This document shows positions 23,901 through 35,019 of a DNA stretch of 61,391 nucleotides, piece after piece (the stretch's first letter is position 1; each line of letters begins with the position of its first letter). The DNA lies in assembly GCA_902729315.2 (NCBI GenBank), contig CACVBZ020000007.1:1-61391 (forward strand). The letters are read 5' to 3'. The position numbers were made by a program, and so were the translations under genes. The DNA is from Spirodela intermedia (lineage: Eukaryota > Streptophyta > Magnoliopsida > Alismatales > Araceae). The notes under the pieces are model-generated. The model searched no databases, was not told the DNA's origin, and was given only the letters and a program-made list of their open reading frames with translations.

Positions 23901-24870
23901 TCTTGAGAAGATTGAGAGCTTCCAAGACCTTGTCATGCGTGCACAGAGTCTGAACAACAAAATCAAGAGCATAATTCTCATTGCTCGATACTAGCCCCAC
24001 GTCTCCCATGTCTGCATAGATTCTCTCAGCTAACTCTGTCTTCTGCATCTGAACTAACCAATGGAGAAGTGCCCTGTAGCATGAAACATTCAGAAGCACG
24101 CTAGGGAGACATCTTGCCTGGTCATACAACGCAATCGATCTCTTCCAATCCCAGTTTTCAATATACCCTTTAATGATCTCACTGAAGAAATCACTAAGGC
24201 CTGGGCTATAAACCCCGGAGGCTTGCATGTCGTACAGAAAGGATTCGGCGTCTGTGAGCCTTTGGGCGCGTAATAGCGTAGAAATCATCAACTCGAAAGT
24301 TCTCGGAAGATGGGTGAAATCCCCTTCCTGCTTGCTAGCCCAGCTGAACAGTTTCAGCAAGAAATCCACCTCCCTCGCTGCCACCTTCGGTCCGAAACCC
24401 ACAATTATATCGAGCACATCTTCCGGTTTGAGAACCGAGACCCTCCAGAAACGGCGCATCGTCTTCGGAGACAAGAAGAAGGACGTCTTGACATGGTCCA
24501 GAAGAGAAAACCCTTCGACCGAGTCCCGGCCTCTCTTCGTCCAGAGGTGAGAAAAACTCGACATAACAGATCTGCAGACGGTGACGACCCCATTCGAATC
24601 GCAAGCCAACTGGGTTCCTGCCATCTCATTCTCGCAAGGACCAACTGATTGAGGTTTACGGGCGGAAGGATTACCGGAGGGCGCGGAGACTCGCCTCAAG
24701 AGCAGCTGCAGAGCACTGGAGGAGAATCCTCTCCCCGCATTCTCGGGGAGCTCAGGAAAAGGAGGCAGAAGAAGGGAACTGCCGAACTCCACCGAGGTGG
24801 TGGTTGCAGTGGGAGAAGACGATGGGTACTCGGCAATTCGCGGCCCACGGTGAAGAGAGACCCTCCTCAT
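20977..24870 (-). CDS. P-class pentatricopeptide repeat protein, probably mitochondrial (At5g15280-like)
   Basis: A single uninterrupted frame of 1297 residues, with the start ATG at 24868-24870 and the stop at 20977-20979. PPR proteins are helical-repeat RNA-binding proteins of mitochondria and plastids used in RNA processing, stability or translation. The N-terminal 80 or so residues are rich in Arg, Ser and Ala with few acidic residues (MRRVSLHRGPRIAEYPSSS start), consistent with an organelle targeting peptide. From about residue 150 onward the protein is a series of roughly 35-residue helix-turn-helix repeats. Typical phrases are SYNFLVHGYHRCGDG, NYDILVECFCRLGRV and SYEMLIRGLCGHGKTSDAEQ. 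No E, E+ or DYW domain follows the last repeats, so it is P class. Lack of introns is usual for the family. The length and the C-terminal part (MVGSSHVPSSGMFQ, LDRYRLEKN) resemble what I recall of Arabidopsis At5g15280; that identification is from memory. It is divergent with the KH gene. Confidence 0.93.
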   Translation of the reverse strand: MRRVSLHRGPRIAEYPSSSPTATTTSVEFGSSLLLPPFPELPENAGRGFSSSALQLLLRRVSAPSGNPSARKPQSVGPCENEMAGTQLACDSNGVVTVCRSVMSSFSHLWTKRGRDSVEGFSLLDHVKTSFFLSPKTMRRFWRVSVLKPEDVLDIIVGFGPKVAAREVDFLLKLFSWASKQEGDFTHLPRTFELMISTLLRAQRLTDAESFLYDMQASGVYSPGLSDFFSEIIKGYIENWDWKRSIALYDQARCLPSVLLNVSCYRALLHWLVQMQKTELAERIYADMGDVGLVSSNENYALDFVVQTLCTHDKVLEALNLLKRVRNLGIHCGCKSLDSIADAYSRKSDFEDLLKFLKEWKHMPRASVCHQILFSMSKTCGTDKAWSFMQSLEVLGFESDAKTFGIFIRWSCREGNLRNASRYMSELYTRMLKPDVHACNALLGALSKEGMWECLKEVCADMMEKGIKTEMSTFRVVLAGLCMMRRFVEVKLVLGEMVDIGLVSLSPLEDTVSMAFSVLGLGDLQVKVKRDNGLHSSKAEFFDFLGNGLFLDTDIRMLERRLNRILDDAMAPNFDLLVQEECRKGGAEAAIKMVEEAAQIGESLSFSTYSKLLETLVTSRPCKVKEAVHVLEEIPELCKYLDDHTVNLLLLAFYKKGVSDKARMMLDVLLHRRLPIEAEPFMAFVTAFYKEKDVHRFHELWDGLQGCNWLPEFKNVNLILHFLLEHEMFEEAFELFEIMSLTRPQLIPAICSTFVKELCDVGFTTMGHALVDEVFKVTPHVLEQSCYECLIAGLYREKKFMEAFHVIDLMIETTVSLSPGMWEIIAYMLLGSSRIEKASRPLKKLIFSKELEGYSPLSRALLDELCRVGGNKNNSRQLQKLCMGDLLLPVESILNIIIQHRCQEKNLRGAYELLCIVLKMNVPLDISAYRDLVCLSCSVGLVHVGLNLKEHMLREHAYAPQTIYNILMFHFLKKGNSSVVDLVLDEMRQRHYIPDQFSYNFLVHGYHRCGDGQKSVDSLNTMISKGMQPTNRSLRISVDYLCRHQRHNEALRLCQKMENKCWKYGAVTQTILIKSLLQRFKIDEAELLLSRLQDKDLIPTKANYDILVECFCRLGRVNTSVNLLNLMLIKGGSFPSEKSYNLVLKGLVSSCAFDEALDIHAEMLNIKVQPDMESYEMLIRGLCGHGKTSDAEQLLDVMVGSSHVPSSGMFQLVLDRYRLEKNIHKTSEILGKMQQCGLLPEFETHWSLISSLSSTNDKRGENDDGKGFLSNLLSQAGFDERGSRTERCLNTVLNSAF

Positions 24871-25440
24871 GTCACCCGAGCCGCATCGCTTTGAGGCAGC
24901 GACGCGCGTTTGTATTCATCTCGCCACACTCGTGTTTCATTCATAGTCAGTGGAAGCGGAGACTAGTTGAATCACAGTAGAAAAAAGGCAATTTTTACTC
25001 TCTAAAACGTCCAACGAGAGGGCGGCATAAATCATCTGCTAGCTATCTGATGTTCTATTCTGCAACTTTTTTCGCTGTAAGATTTTTAGTTCATGGCTTA
25101 GAAGGAGGGAGAATGCACGTATTGTGCGTCTCGGGTCTCTCCCTTGGGAAGCAGGTCGGGGGGGTGGGATGGGTAGGGATCAGTTAATGGGCCCCACCCG
25201 ATCAAGGTCTTCACCGACTTACGATGGCGTCAAATTCTGGCTCCTTTCTACAATCCAACTTCGGGGAAGTCAGGTTGCGCTTTCCCCGCTCCTTGAAATC
25301 GTGGAATCTGTCGTTGCCTTCGTGGGGACTCCGACGGGATTATTATATAGAAGGAGGGTATTTGGAGTAACAAAAATAGTCATCCAAGGCAGATCGCCTC
25401 AGAAAACCCTAGCTCTTTGTTTTTTTTATATACAACCCCT
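24871..25440. promoter_or_regulatory. Shared (bidirectional) promoter region between the PPR and KH genes
   Basis: About 0.5 kb separates the PPR start codon from the likely KH leader. A palindromic site II/TCP-type element TGGGCCCCAC lies at 25188-25197. A TATA-like TATTATATAGA lies at about 25341-25351 on the KH side. A telo-box-like AAACCCTAG lies at 25404-25412 just downstream, in the presumed KH leader. Site II plus telo-box is the usual signature of growth-linked housekeeping genes in plants, including many for organelle proteins. Shared control of both genes is inference. Confidence 0.5.
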
Positions 25441-25590
25441 GCCCTTCACGCTCGAGATATTTTCCCACCTTCGTTCTTCTTCCTCGTGAGCACAGACCGC
25501 GCCTGTCCCCTCCCTCCACAACCTCTTTGTAAGGGTTTCCGGCGCCCCACGGAAGCATTCGAAGCCCTCCCCCGGGTGCTTGACTGAAAG

Positions 25591-27479
25591 GTGCGCTCTT
25601 GTACTCATGGCAGTGATTTCTGAGGTTATATTTTTTGGGGTTGTTGCGTTTTTCTGATGTGGCGGGATTCCGATCTGTATTCCGCAGCTTCTGTTGGTTT
25701 TCCGATGGTGAATTGGGTGCCTATTTTTACCCTTACTTCGTTCTTTCACTGGATTTTTACCTGAATCTGAGAAATATCTAGGACTTCCCATTCGTGGGAG
25801 CGCATATTGCTGCCGTATGATTGCCTCATATTTTTAATTTTCCTTCCTTTCATACTGATCTTCTCACTGGTTTTTAGTCGGCGAGAGGAAGATATGACCT
25901 GGATTATTTTCACTTCCTCATGAGAGAATACGTTTACAATTTCTTTCGATAATTTCAATCTCTCTTTGTCAGGCAGATCGAATCTCTAAAGTAGCTCTGT
26001 ACACATCTTTCTGTTGTCCAAAGTCTGTTCGAAACTAGTTTAGGCTTAGTGCAACATTATCTGGAGAACAGCGAGTGGACAATGGTTTATGTCTTCGTGC
26101 GTTTCGCTTACCCTACGGACCATTTGGTTGGGAATTACTGCAACAAAGTAACAATTCTATAGTATGATTTGTTGTATTCAAGTCTCTGATAAACTTTCAC
26201 TTTATCTGTCTCGGGCTTTCTATTTTGTCTGCGTCTTCTTGTGTCAGAACCTGCAATGGTTGGCTTGTACTCAAAGATTTCAGAGTAGTTTGCCCAGTTT
26301 GGTTCTTGCATTCTCTGTCATTATTGCTTCTGAGATTTTTTTGAGTCGCCAACATGAGTTTTTTCTTGTGATGAGTTGTATGATGCAATGGAATGTCCAG
26401 GAGTTGTTTGAACTATAGAATAGTAAGGTTGCAGTCCGTAAATTCCATGTTCAAGGTTCTGCTTTTAGAGGCAGGTGGAATAGATAACTTTACATGTGGG
26501 ACCATAATTTGCCCGTATTCAGAAGGTGTACTTGGTTTGGCTCCGGTCATAGCTTTGAAGCATTACTTGTAAGGGGCGTTTAGCCCTCCCCTCATCTTGT
26601 TAAGATTTCCCAAACATGATTGGCATCAGAGTTTGTTTTTATTTTCTCCTTTTTGTCATTGTTGATGCGAGATGAGGAACTAGAGCAGCAATATGAAAGA
26701 TCTGTTTCATGTTTAATTGTACTTTAGTCGATCTATGACCTATTTTTCTTTAGTATTTTTTGAATTCATATTGTATTTTATTCGCAGCATACTTTTTGCT
26801 TGTGACCTTTTCTAACTTCTGTGGAACATGGTGATTGTTAGTGCAACATTTTGGGCAATGTTTTTTGATGTTTCAATGTGATTGCCCTTTTTCCATACTC
26901 CTGAATTTTTCTTCACATTAACTGTGAAAACATTTTTGCACCAGTTTGATTATATAATTAGGGACCTCAAAATGGCCTACAGGTGGCAAGTATTCTTCAC
27001 AGGTTTTGACTGAGATAATGCTGGCCTAGAATGTTCTATATTTTGTTAAGTAGTCCTTTCTTATGCAAATGCAACCACATTTTACGGGATGCTTTTGTAC
27101 TTCATTTTGAAACATTTTCCTTTCTTTTTTTCCTTGGACATCAACCTTGATGATACCATGATGTTGCACCGTGTTCCCTTATGCCACAGTTTTTCCAGAT
27201 ATCTTCCCCCTGCCAATTCCTTCAATTTTTCCTTTCCGAAACTAATGTAGATTTATTTCTATGATTATGTCGCCGATATCTGAAAACTTGATTCTTATGT
27301 CAGCCTTTCTTGCCAGATTGCTGAAAAATTTGCCTCCGAATTTCTCGAATGCTCGTGTCACATAGTGAACTGATACTGTGGTTATATTTTATTTTGTCAA
27401 ATAATGCATTTTAAAAAATCTGCAATTTATTTTTTGATACAGTCTATGCATAACATCTATGCCATGGTTTTGAACCCAG
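25591..27479 (+). other. Probable 5'-UTR intron of the KH gene
   Basis: A GAAAG|GTGCGC donor at 25591 lies after a leader-like pyrimidine-rich stretch. A T-rich tract followed by ACCCAG|G gives an acceptor at 27479, only 39 bases before the KH start codon. The sequence between is T-rich, without codon structure, like an intron. The exact donor is a best guess. Confidence 0.5.
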
Positions 27480-27518
27480 GCGATCAAACCATAATCTCTC
27501 TTAAAGCACGTAACCAAA

Positions 27519-29709
27519 ATGGCTGGACAGAGGAATAACTATGGAAAGCGCCCACACCCTCAAATGGACTATAATGAAAATGGTGGAAGTAAGCGAAGAA
27601 ATCCAGGAGATGATAGAGACTCGTATGCACCTGGACCAGATGATACTGTCTACCGATACTTATGCCCTGGTGGAAAGATAGGAAGTATAATTGGTAGAGG
27701 GGGTGAAATTGTGAAGCAGTTAAGATCTGAGAGTCAGTCTAAGATTAGGATTGGGGAAACAATTCCAGGCTGTGAGTATAGAGTTATAACTATTTTCAGC
27801 TCAAGTCGTAAAACAAATACGTTTGAAGACACTGGTGATGATATCTGTCCTGCTCAAGATGCTCTCTTCAAGGTACATGAAAGACTTGTTGCAGACGAGG
27901 CTCCAACTGAAGAAAACCCTGATGCTGATGCCCCACAAGTTACTGTTCGTCTTCTTGTACCATCCGATCAAATTGGATGCATAATTGGGAAAGGTGGTCA
28001 AATTATCCAGGCCATCCGCAGCGAAACTGGAGCTCAGATTCGTATCCTGAAGAATGAGCTTCCTCCATGTGCCATTAGTGGAGACGAGCTCCTGCAGGTA
28101 CATGCTAACAAAAGTTGTGTATTATGTTCAATATGATGCCATATGTCTGATATTTTGTTGTGATTGTTTCTAGATCACTGGAGAAGCTCCTGTTGCGAGG
28201 AAAGCTCTATTTCAAATTTCAAATTGTCTCCATGATAACCCCTCTCGTTCACAGCACCTTCTTGCTTCTGCCAGTCTGTTCCCACCTGTGAATCAGTTTG
28301 GTGGTTCTGCTGGTGGCCCAGTCATGGGGCCGATTATGACTCCTTATGGGGGATACAGAGCAGATGCTGGAGCCGATTGGACCTCCTTTTATCCTCCTCC
28401 AAGGGATGAAAGTTCTTCTAGAGAGTTCTCTCTTCGGTTGGTCTGTCAATCAGCCCTCATTGGAGGGGTGATTGGCAAAGGTGGCGTCATCATTAAACAA
28501 ATCAGGCAGGAGTCTGGAGCATCAATTAAAGTCGATAGTTCTTCTGCTGAAGATGATTGTATTATCGCAATCACTGCAAAAGAGGTCTCTGCCACCTTTA
28601 GTCATGATTGATACTTTAATCTGTTTATTGACTATGCTGATGTTGGAAATCCTGATTTTGTTGCCAGTTCTTTGAAGACCCAGTATCCCCAACTATTGAT
28701 GCTGCAGTCCGCCTTCAGCCTAGATGCAGTGAAAAAACTGAGAAGGAATCTGGGGAGGCTCAATACACTACTCGTTTGCTTGTACCAACTTCAAGGATCG
28801 GATGCTTGATTGGTAAGGGTGGATCCATCATCTCTGAGATGAGGAGAGCCACTCGGGCTAACATTCGTATATTGTCTAAAGAGAATCTCCCCAAAGTTGC
28901 CACAGAAGACGATGAGATGGTGCAGGTAGAAAACGTTTTGCATCTTCTGCATGAGTTTAAGGGAACTTGTGACGTACAATTTTGGCGTTTAATATGGTTG
29001 TTTACTTTTATCCAGATCAGTGGTGACCTTGATGTTGCTAGAGGTGCTCTGATACAAGTAACCACACGTCTGAAGGCTAATTTTTTTGAGAGAGAAGGTG
29101 CTTTATCTGCTCTTCTACCACCCGTTCCCTACATCCCAATGGCAGGTGATACTTCAGACGTTCTGAAATATGGGGGCAGAGATAGTAAAGGTCATGGGCG
29201 AGGGTATTCCTCATATTCTGGTGGATATGGAACATCAACAGATATGGGTTCAGAAGCTTATCCAGGCTATGGTGTCTCACAGGTGAATTACTGCTTTCCT
29301 TGTTTTTCTGTATTTTTTCCTGTGTAATGGCTCTCTAGTTGAAATACGTGTTTTCCTATTTTGGTACATTAGGCTGGTGGAAGCAGCTACGGTGCATATG
29401 GTGCTTATCCATCCGGGCGTTCTGGTAGCAGTGGGTGAGGACCTTTTTTTAATGACAGCTCTTATACTAATTAAATTTACAGGTTGTTTCACGAAGGTGC
29501 AGGCTACTGGTATAGTTTCATTTTAAAGGCTAGAGAAGACTGTGGTTTCATGTTGCGATCATGCCTGATCTTGTTTTATCACTGAAAGTTAGCCTTTTTT
29601 AATTCATTGACTTTGATGAGATGTTTATCGTCAACCCTGATCCAAATTTTATGTTACCAGGTTAACTGGTCCAAACCCAGTTTCCCAGGGAAAACATCCT
29701 GGGTATTAG
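27519..29709 (+). CDS. RNA-binding protein with four KH domains (PCBP/HEN4-like, At5g15270-like)
   Basis: KH proteins bind single-stranded RNA; plant relatives (HEN4, FLK, PEPPER, RCF3) act in pre-mRNA processing and flowering or stress control. Exons are 27519-28097, 28174-28584, 28668-28925, 29016-29282, 29373-29434 and 29661-29709, giving about 541 residues with TAG at 29707-29709. Four GxxG loops are visible: GRGG (residues 59-62), GKGG (157-160), GKGG (294-297) and GKGG (379-382). They define KH1 about 43-120, KH2 140-215, KH3 277-350 and KH4 362-440. KH1-KH2 and KH3-KH4 form two pairs split by a Gly/Pro-rich linker (about 216-275). The tail is rich in Gly, Tyr and Ser (SSYSGGYG, SSYGAYGAYPSG) and ends QGKHPGY. 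The start is chosen because it opens the frame just after the 5'-UTR acceptor and begins with a basic, polar segment usual for this group. Ending the protein at the intron-5 TGA would lose only the last 15 residues. Confidence 0.92.
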
Positions 29710-32700
29710 TATACAGTGATTAGAAAGTGCAGGTAGACTATTGCCTCAAATCCTCCCATCTAAACATTTTGTATCCGTGACAGAACTAGATTAAAAGTAC
29801 TTGCATCGATGTTAGTCTTTAACCTGGCAAGCCAACCTATATTTTGATATCTAATGCACCGTTTTCTTTTTACCTTTTGCCTTCCCTTCCTAAACAAACA
29901 GCTGAGATCTACGAAGCCTGGAGCCCGCCCAAAGCCTCTTTGACGAAGCCTGAAGCCTTAAACCAGAAGACCAGATGAACAGCATTATGAAACTGATGGC
30001 CAACCTTGGAATCTTATAATTTAGGGGGATGTCTTCTGGAGACGATCATTGTCAAATCCCTCATGTCCTTCCAGTTGATATCACTTCTCCCCCAAGCTAA
30101 ATTTGTTCCCAACAGGCCCATGCTGCCGTCCAAACTTCTGTTCTGAAGGACCTATGTGAAGTTACAAGCTGCGTACCTTAATTTCCCGTTCGTCAGTTAG
30201 TGTACCATTGCTTCACTGGTGTGATAGATCTTCTAGGTGTCAGCTTTACGATTTTTACCTCATATAAGGCGTGCCGTCCGTTAGCTTGATGGGTCGTACT
30301 CTAGAGGGGCTTTCTTTCTAAATGCTTCAGGCCTTTTTGTTTACCTGCTGTGGGGCTTTATTCATTTTGTTGTTTCTTCCTGTTAGTTTTCAGATTTTCT
30401 GCAGAGCATTTTTTTTATCACGTCTTTCTGTGCCATGCCAGCATGATGTGCCTTCTGGCTCCCATCCTGGTTCCATGATTGCACGCTTGCATCATTACTC
30501 ACCTGATGATATGTGATGATGAATTGTGAGTTTGAAGATCAGTTTTTGGCCAATAGCTGCGCATTCTAGTGTGATCAGGTGGGTTGTGGCAGCTTCTTGA
30601 AGACAGATGTCAAAGTAGTGCAAAGGTTGTTGACTTCTAATGCCAGATCTTCACTCACAGCCCCTCCTGCTCTGATCAAAGAGATCTCTGAGGGTAAGTG
30701 CGGATTATCAAATGCCAGGATATATTAGTGACCATTATGCAACAGAGTAAACACCAGGGCATTGCCGGTGAGCCTGATCATTCAATGCTCTTCGGCCATG
30801 GCCTGAAGTGCTTTTATTTATGGTAAGTGGGAGGTGTGGGTCCCACCTGATGATATTGCTGTTCCCTGTCTCCTTGGTCTGTGGAATCTACGAGGAAGAG
30901 TCAGACCTCTGCCTGCGCTCTTCTTGCACTTCTTGGTTTCCTTTGCTTTGAGTGGCAGGACATCGTCAGTGGGATCTGGAAGAGTTATATTATATCTTCA
31001 TGCCATCAGAGCAGGTGCAGTGTGTGGCGAACTGGTTTGCAGGTGAGCCGTTGCAAAATCTGCATGTGCCTCAGAACAATTAAGTGAAAAAAGAGTTTGA
31101 GACCCTGAATGTCAGGTGTAGAATGCTTTCTTTCTTACGGCCTTGTTCTATTCAATTTGTAACTTCCAGGGGAGGCACGAACTTGGGAATTACGGAATGA
31201 GAAAGGGCATTCGATTGAGAGAGCCTTCTTGCTCTCTGGTTTTCTCAGTGGGAAGGATGGTGGTTGCAGGTTATGTGGGAATGTTCATGTCTGATATCTA
31301 CTCATTGGATCTCCTATCTTTAGTTCTGTGACAGTTAGCAACTGAAGCTAGGAATAAAGGAACGGAAATTCCCACAGCCCCATGCTACCTTTGTCTTGCG
31401 AGTTGAAGAGGGTTTGTAGCTGGAAAGGCCTTTGTCATTTATATTTATGTTTAGTATTGTGAAATTTAACAGATAAGTTGAGTGTATTCGTCATTATATT
31501 ATAGATAAATGATAAAGCCTGAGAGGAAATGTTAACGAGTGTAGAGGTTCTCTATCACTGATGATTAGAAAACAAGAACTGTTGATGTGCATGGTGATAT
31601 GTCCTGATTCCGTCTAACATCTGAGTTTCTACACGAGTCTATAATTCTAAGCATCAAGGTTTTATGGTTCTTTGTGTGCCCATTTAGGTTTCTATGCTGC
31701 AATGTTAATTTGTTAGCGTTTTCAATTATTTGGAAATGTCAACAATGCATGCTTTCAACGACGTCAGTTTGAGATTGTTCTTTTAAAAGGGATAAAACTT
31801 GAGATAAGCCCAACTTCTAGGGGATATCTCTATCTTGACCAATTTTTAGAATGCTTCAATGCTTTAATATAGTTCCCTATCGTTTAAGAAGAAACTTAGA
31901 CAGCTACCCAAGGAGGACCATAAGATGATGAGTATAGTTGGGGAGGTGGAGTGGCTATATATAATTGTGTCAAAATAAGTAGGTTGATTATGGTCTCTGA
32001 AGCCTCATGTTTTTTGTTGTGTTCTGTTAATCTTTGTATTAATTCAAGAGAAAAAGTTATCCAGCCTGAAAATCACCTAAAAGTAGTGACAGGATAAGTA
32101 TTGATTCCCAAAAGGTTTCATGTTACTGTCACAAAAAGATATGTATATATATTGCACCTAAAAATTAAAAAACGACCTTATAATGTCAAACATTGAGGCC
32201 TGTACTTAGATAAGAAAGTAAATCTGAATAAGCAGTAATTACCAAATTGTTGAATTGAGATCATCAACATCAATATATTAAGTTAAATTATAATTGAAGT
32301 TTGAAAATGTGTGTCAACATCAAAGATAAAAAATGTTTGCTGACATAAATGGTGTTAAAATTTAGGCTAAATTATAAAGTATTTAGAATGATCAGCAGAT
32401 TCCTTACATTCAAGGAGCCAACTCACCATCATCACTAACAACATACTTGGTGTAAGTTCCTCTTCCTCTCGGCTATCAACTCTTCCCTGACTTCTTTATA
32501 AGCTCTTCGATTTCCTTGATCAACTTGAAGTCAGTTTGAAGAGAATTATAGATAAGATGGCATTTGAAGAAAAAATTGATTCAGTTAATGTGTATTTCTC
32601 ATCATGATTTTTTTGCAAAATGTATCTTTTTTAGCCTAGCAAAAAGGAAAACTATTGTAGAAAATTTTGCACCTATTCAATGGGAGCAAGAGAAACTTTA

Positions 32701-33345
32701 ACAAAGAAAATGTTGTATGAAAATAAGATTTAATCAATTATTTATAGCCACTTATATTTTGCAAAGGCTAGAAACGTAAACCATTCAAGCCAATTTTACA
32801 AAGATATTTTAAACATTAAAAGGAGGACATTGTTGAGATAATGATTTTGATAATTACTCATCATGAAAAATTGAATGAACCCTATTTTGAATGCAATAAT
32901 ATGCAAATAAAGGGGGATTTTTTCTATTTAAATCTATTTTAAAGAAATAATAAAATGTAAAGAAAGATAAGGAGATAAAAACCAAGTGGAAAAAACTTAA
33001 AAACTTAAATTTAGTGCCAATATAAGAGTATAAAATAAGGTGTCTAACTCCATGTTCACCCACTAAAGTTAGTTTGTCAACTAATTTGAAGAGAGCATGT
33101 TGACCCATCATTAAAGGGAGAGAATGTTTGTCTTGTAAATCGTCAAAATCAAATTACCAATGAAAAATTAAAACATTTTAAATGATTCTTAAAAGGTTAA
33201 AATACTCTTCAAGTCTGATGGTATGTAGTCACCATTATTATTTTAACAGTCTTTACATCTCTAGCTTAATGATGATTAACTTTACGACGTTCAATAATGT
33301 TTGGACATACATAAGAGATTTCCTCATTGAATAAACTTTTTGTGA
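29710..33345. other. 3' region of the KH gene and intergenic DNA without a recognised gene
   Basis: Up to about 30.5 kb the mixed composition fits a long 3' untranslated region or downstream transcript. An acceptor-like AACAAACAG near 29901 might mark a 3'-UTR intron. At 30.8-31.3 kb there are small open frames with no family resemblance. From about 31.7 kb the DNA turns AT-rich, and I see nothing in it up to the retrotransposon LTR. Confidence 0.45.
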
Positions 33346-33958
33346 TGTAGCGAAACTTGAGGGAATAGCTTGAATGAGTTGTGATCAACTTTGATGTTGT
33401 GGGGGTCAAAGACACATCTTGAATCCTCGAAAAATGTGCTCTAATTGTTGTCCTTTCGGTCTGAATCCACAGGGTGAAGAAGACAGGTCCCTCAACTCCA
33501 CAAGGGGGTGATTCTAAATCCGTAGAATTAAGAACAGGTTCCTTAAGTCCATAATGGTGTTGGAGTCCACTAGCAGAAAAAGAGAACTTTAAGATAAGAA
33601 AACTCACGAAATAGTATTGAAAAAAGGTAATATGTCTCGGGGCTTACAAGGGGTGCTTTTAAATAAGCTAAGAGTCTTGATTTGGGCGCCAAGATTTGAA
33701 TTTCAAATAAAATCTAAATCCAAAAGAATTTCGGATGAAATTTGAATTTCAAATGAAATTAAAAAAATAATAAAAATAGATATATAGGTCTAATTTTGGA
33801 ATTCGGCCAGTAAAGTAGAATTTGAGCTGCAATAGTAATGGGCTTCAAGGTGCATCAAGTAAAGTGGGTTTCAAGCTGCAATAGTAATAAGCTTCGTAGT
33901 GCATCAATACTAGCTTCAGGCTTCTTCAATAGTAGGCTTCAAGGTTTGGGCTGCATCA
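33346..33958 (-). repeat. 3' LTR of a minus-strand Ty3/gypsy element
   Basis: About 613 bases, starting TG (plus strand, 33346) and ending CA (33957-33958), i.e. TG...CA in both readings. Its first 370 or so bases are clearly related to the LTR-like block that begins at 38349, with shared phrases GTGGGGGTCAAAGACAC and GGGCGCCAAGATTTGAATT. A polypurine-type tract (minus strand AAGAAGGAGAGAC) abuts the high-coordinate end at 33959-33972, as expected for the 3' LTR of a minus-strand element. Near 33800-33955 it contains short internal direct repeats (GCTGCAATAGTAAT, GGCTTCAAGG). Confidence 0.65.
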
Positions 33959-33992
33959 GTCTCTCCTTCTTGAAAAGAACTCAGTCTCTCCT

Positions 33993-34830
33993 TCATAGAT
34001 ATCTATAACATTGAATGTAGATGATATTTCCATAGATATCTATAACATATACATTGTCATTAATCTTCTGAAAGACTTTAAATGGACTATACTTTCGTGA
34101 ACTGAGTTTGTAATAATTTTCTGTTGGCAATCGTTCTTTTCTGAAGTATATCATAACCAAATCACCAACTTCAAAGATCTTTTTTCTTCTTTTTTTGTCT
34201 GCCTTTTCCTTGTAATTTGTATAATTAGTTGTAAGATGCTTCTTGACATTCTCATGTATTGTTTGAATGTATTCTACCATGTTATTTGCTACTACATTAG
34301 TACAAGTCAAGAGGAACTTTTGGTGGAAAACAATAGACAATAGAAAATAGAGAGTAATTTGTATACGAATTCTACTTGAACTAAGACCAGATCCCATTGT
34401 CTTGATTTGTCTCTTGAAACATAACGGATTAAATTACCAAGTGTCATGTTATACTTTTGTTTGACCATCAGTTTGTGGATGACTCATAGTACTGAATTTC
34501 AGGGATGACTCAAATCTGTTCCAAAGAGTACATCAGAAATGGAATAGAAATTATGAGTCTTTGTTAGATCTAATAGTCTTAGGCACTCCATATAAATGAA
34601 TTGTTTTCTTGAAAAATAAATTTACTACTTGAACAGCATCATTAGTCTTTTTATTTGAAATAAAATGTGACATCTTTGACAATCTATCCACACCACAAAA
34701 ACATAATCTGCCTCGCTTTGGGTACGTGGTAATCCTAAAATAAAATTCATAGAAATGTCAGTCCATGTTTTATCTGGAATGGGTAGTAAGTGTACAGACG
34801 TGTTCTGACACTATCTTTTATTAGTTTGAC
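33993..34830 (-). pseudogene. Ty3/gypsy integrase remnant
   Basis: The minus frame 33993-34397 carries the integrase C-terminal phrase GDLVMIYFRKERLP, then SSRKYSPFKVFQKINDNVYV. Upstream, around 34660-34830, disrupted frames read [11 protein letters not shown] and [16 protein letters not shown], the start of the gypsy integrase core. The part between is broken by stops and frameshifts, so the integrase cannot be functional. No chromodomain is recognisable after it. The element lineage is left open. Confidence 0.8.
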
Positions 34831-35019
34831 AAATTTGATATCTCCACACAAAACTTGCAACTTTTTTTTTTAGGCTGTGGCTAATAATATCATTTTTTCA
34901 TCATTTTCTATCATTTTCTGCTACATGTAATTCTCAAATTAACTACTCACGCAAAAATGTTCGAGGGATACATAACTGATTTTCTTGAAATAAGTAATCT
35001 TTAAGAATGTGAAATCTTC

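Noticed and set aside
21706-24894. Plus-strand open frames over the PPR gene
   Set aside because: They are antisense shadows of one 1297-codon frame with clear PPR repeats.
28098-28136. KH protein ending at the in-frame stop after exon 1
   Set aside because: The stop lies in an intron; three more exons continue the KH domains in phase with GT-AG sites.
30834-31331. Plus-strand open frames downstream of the KH gene
   Set aside because: Short, overlapping and without family resemblance; more likely downstream or intergenic sequence.
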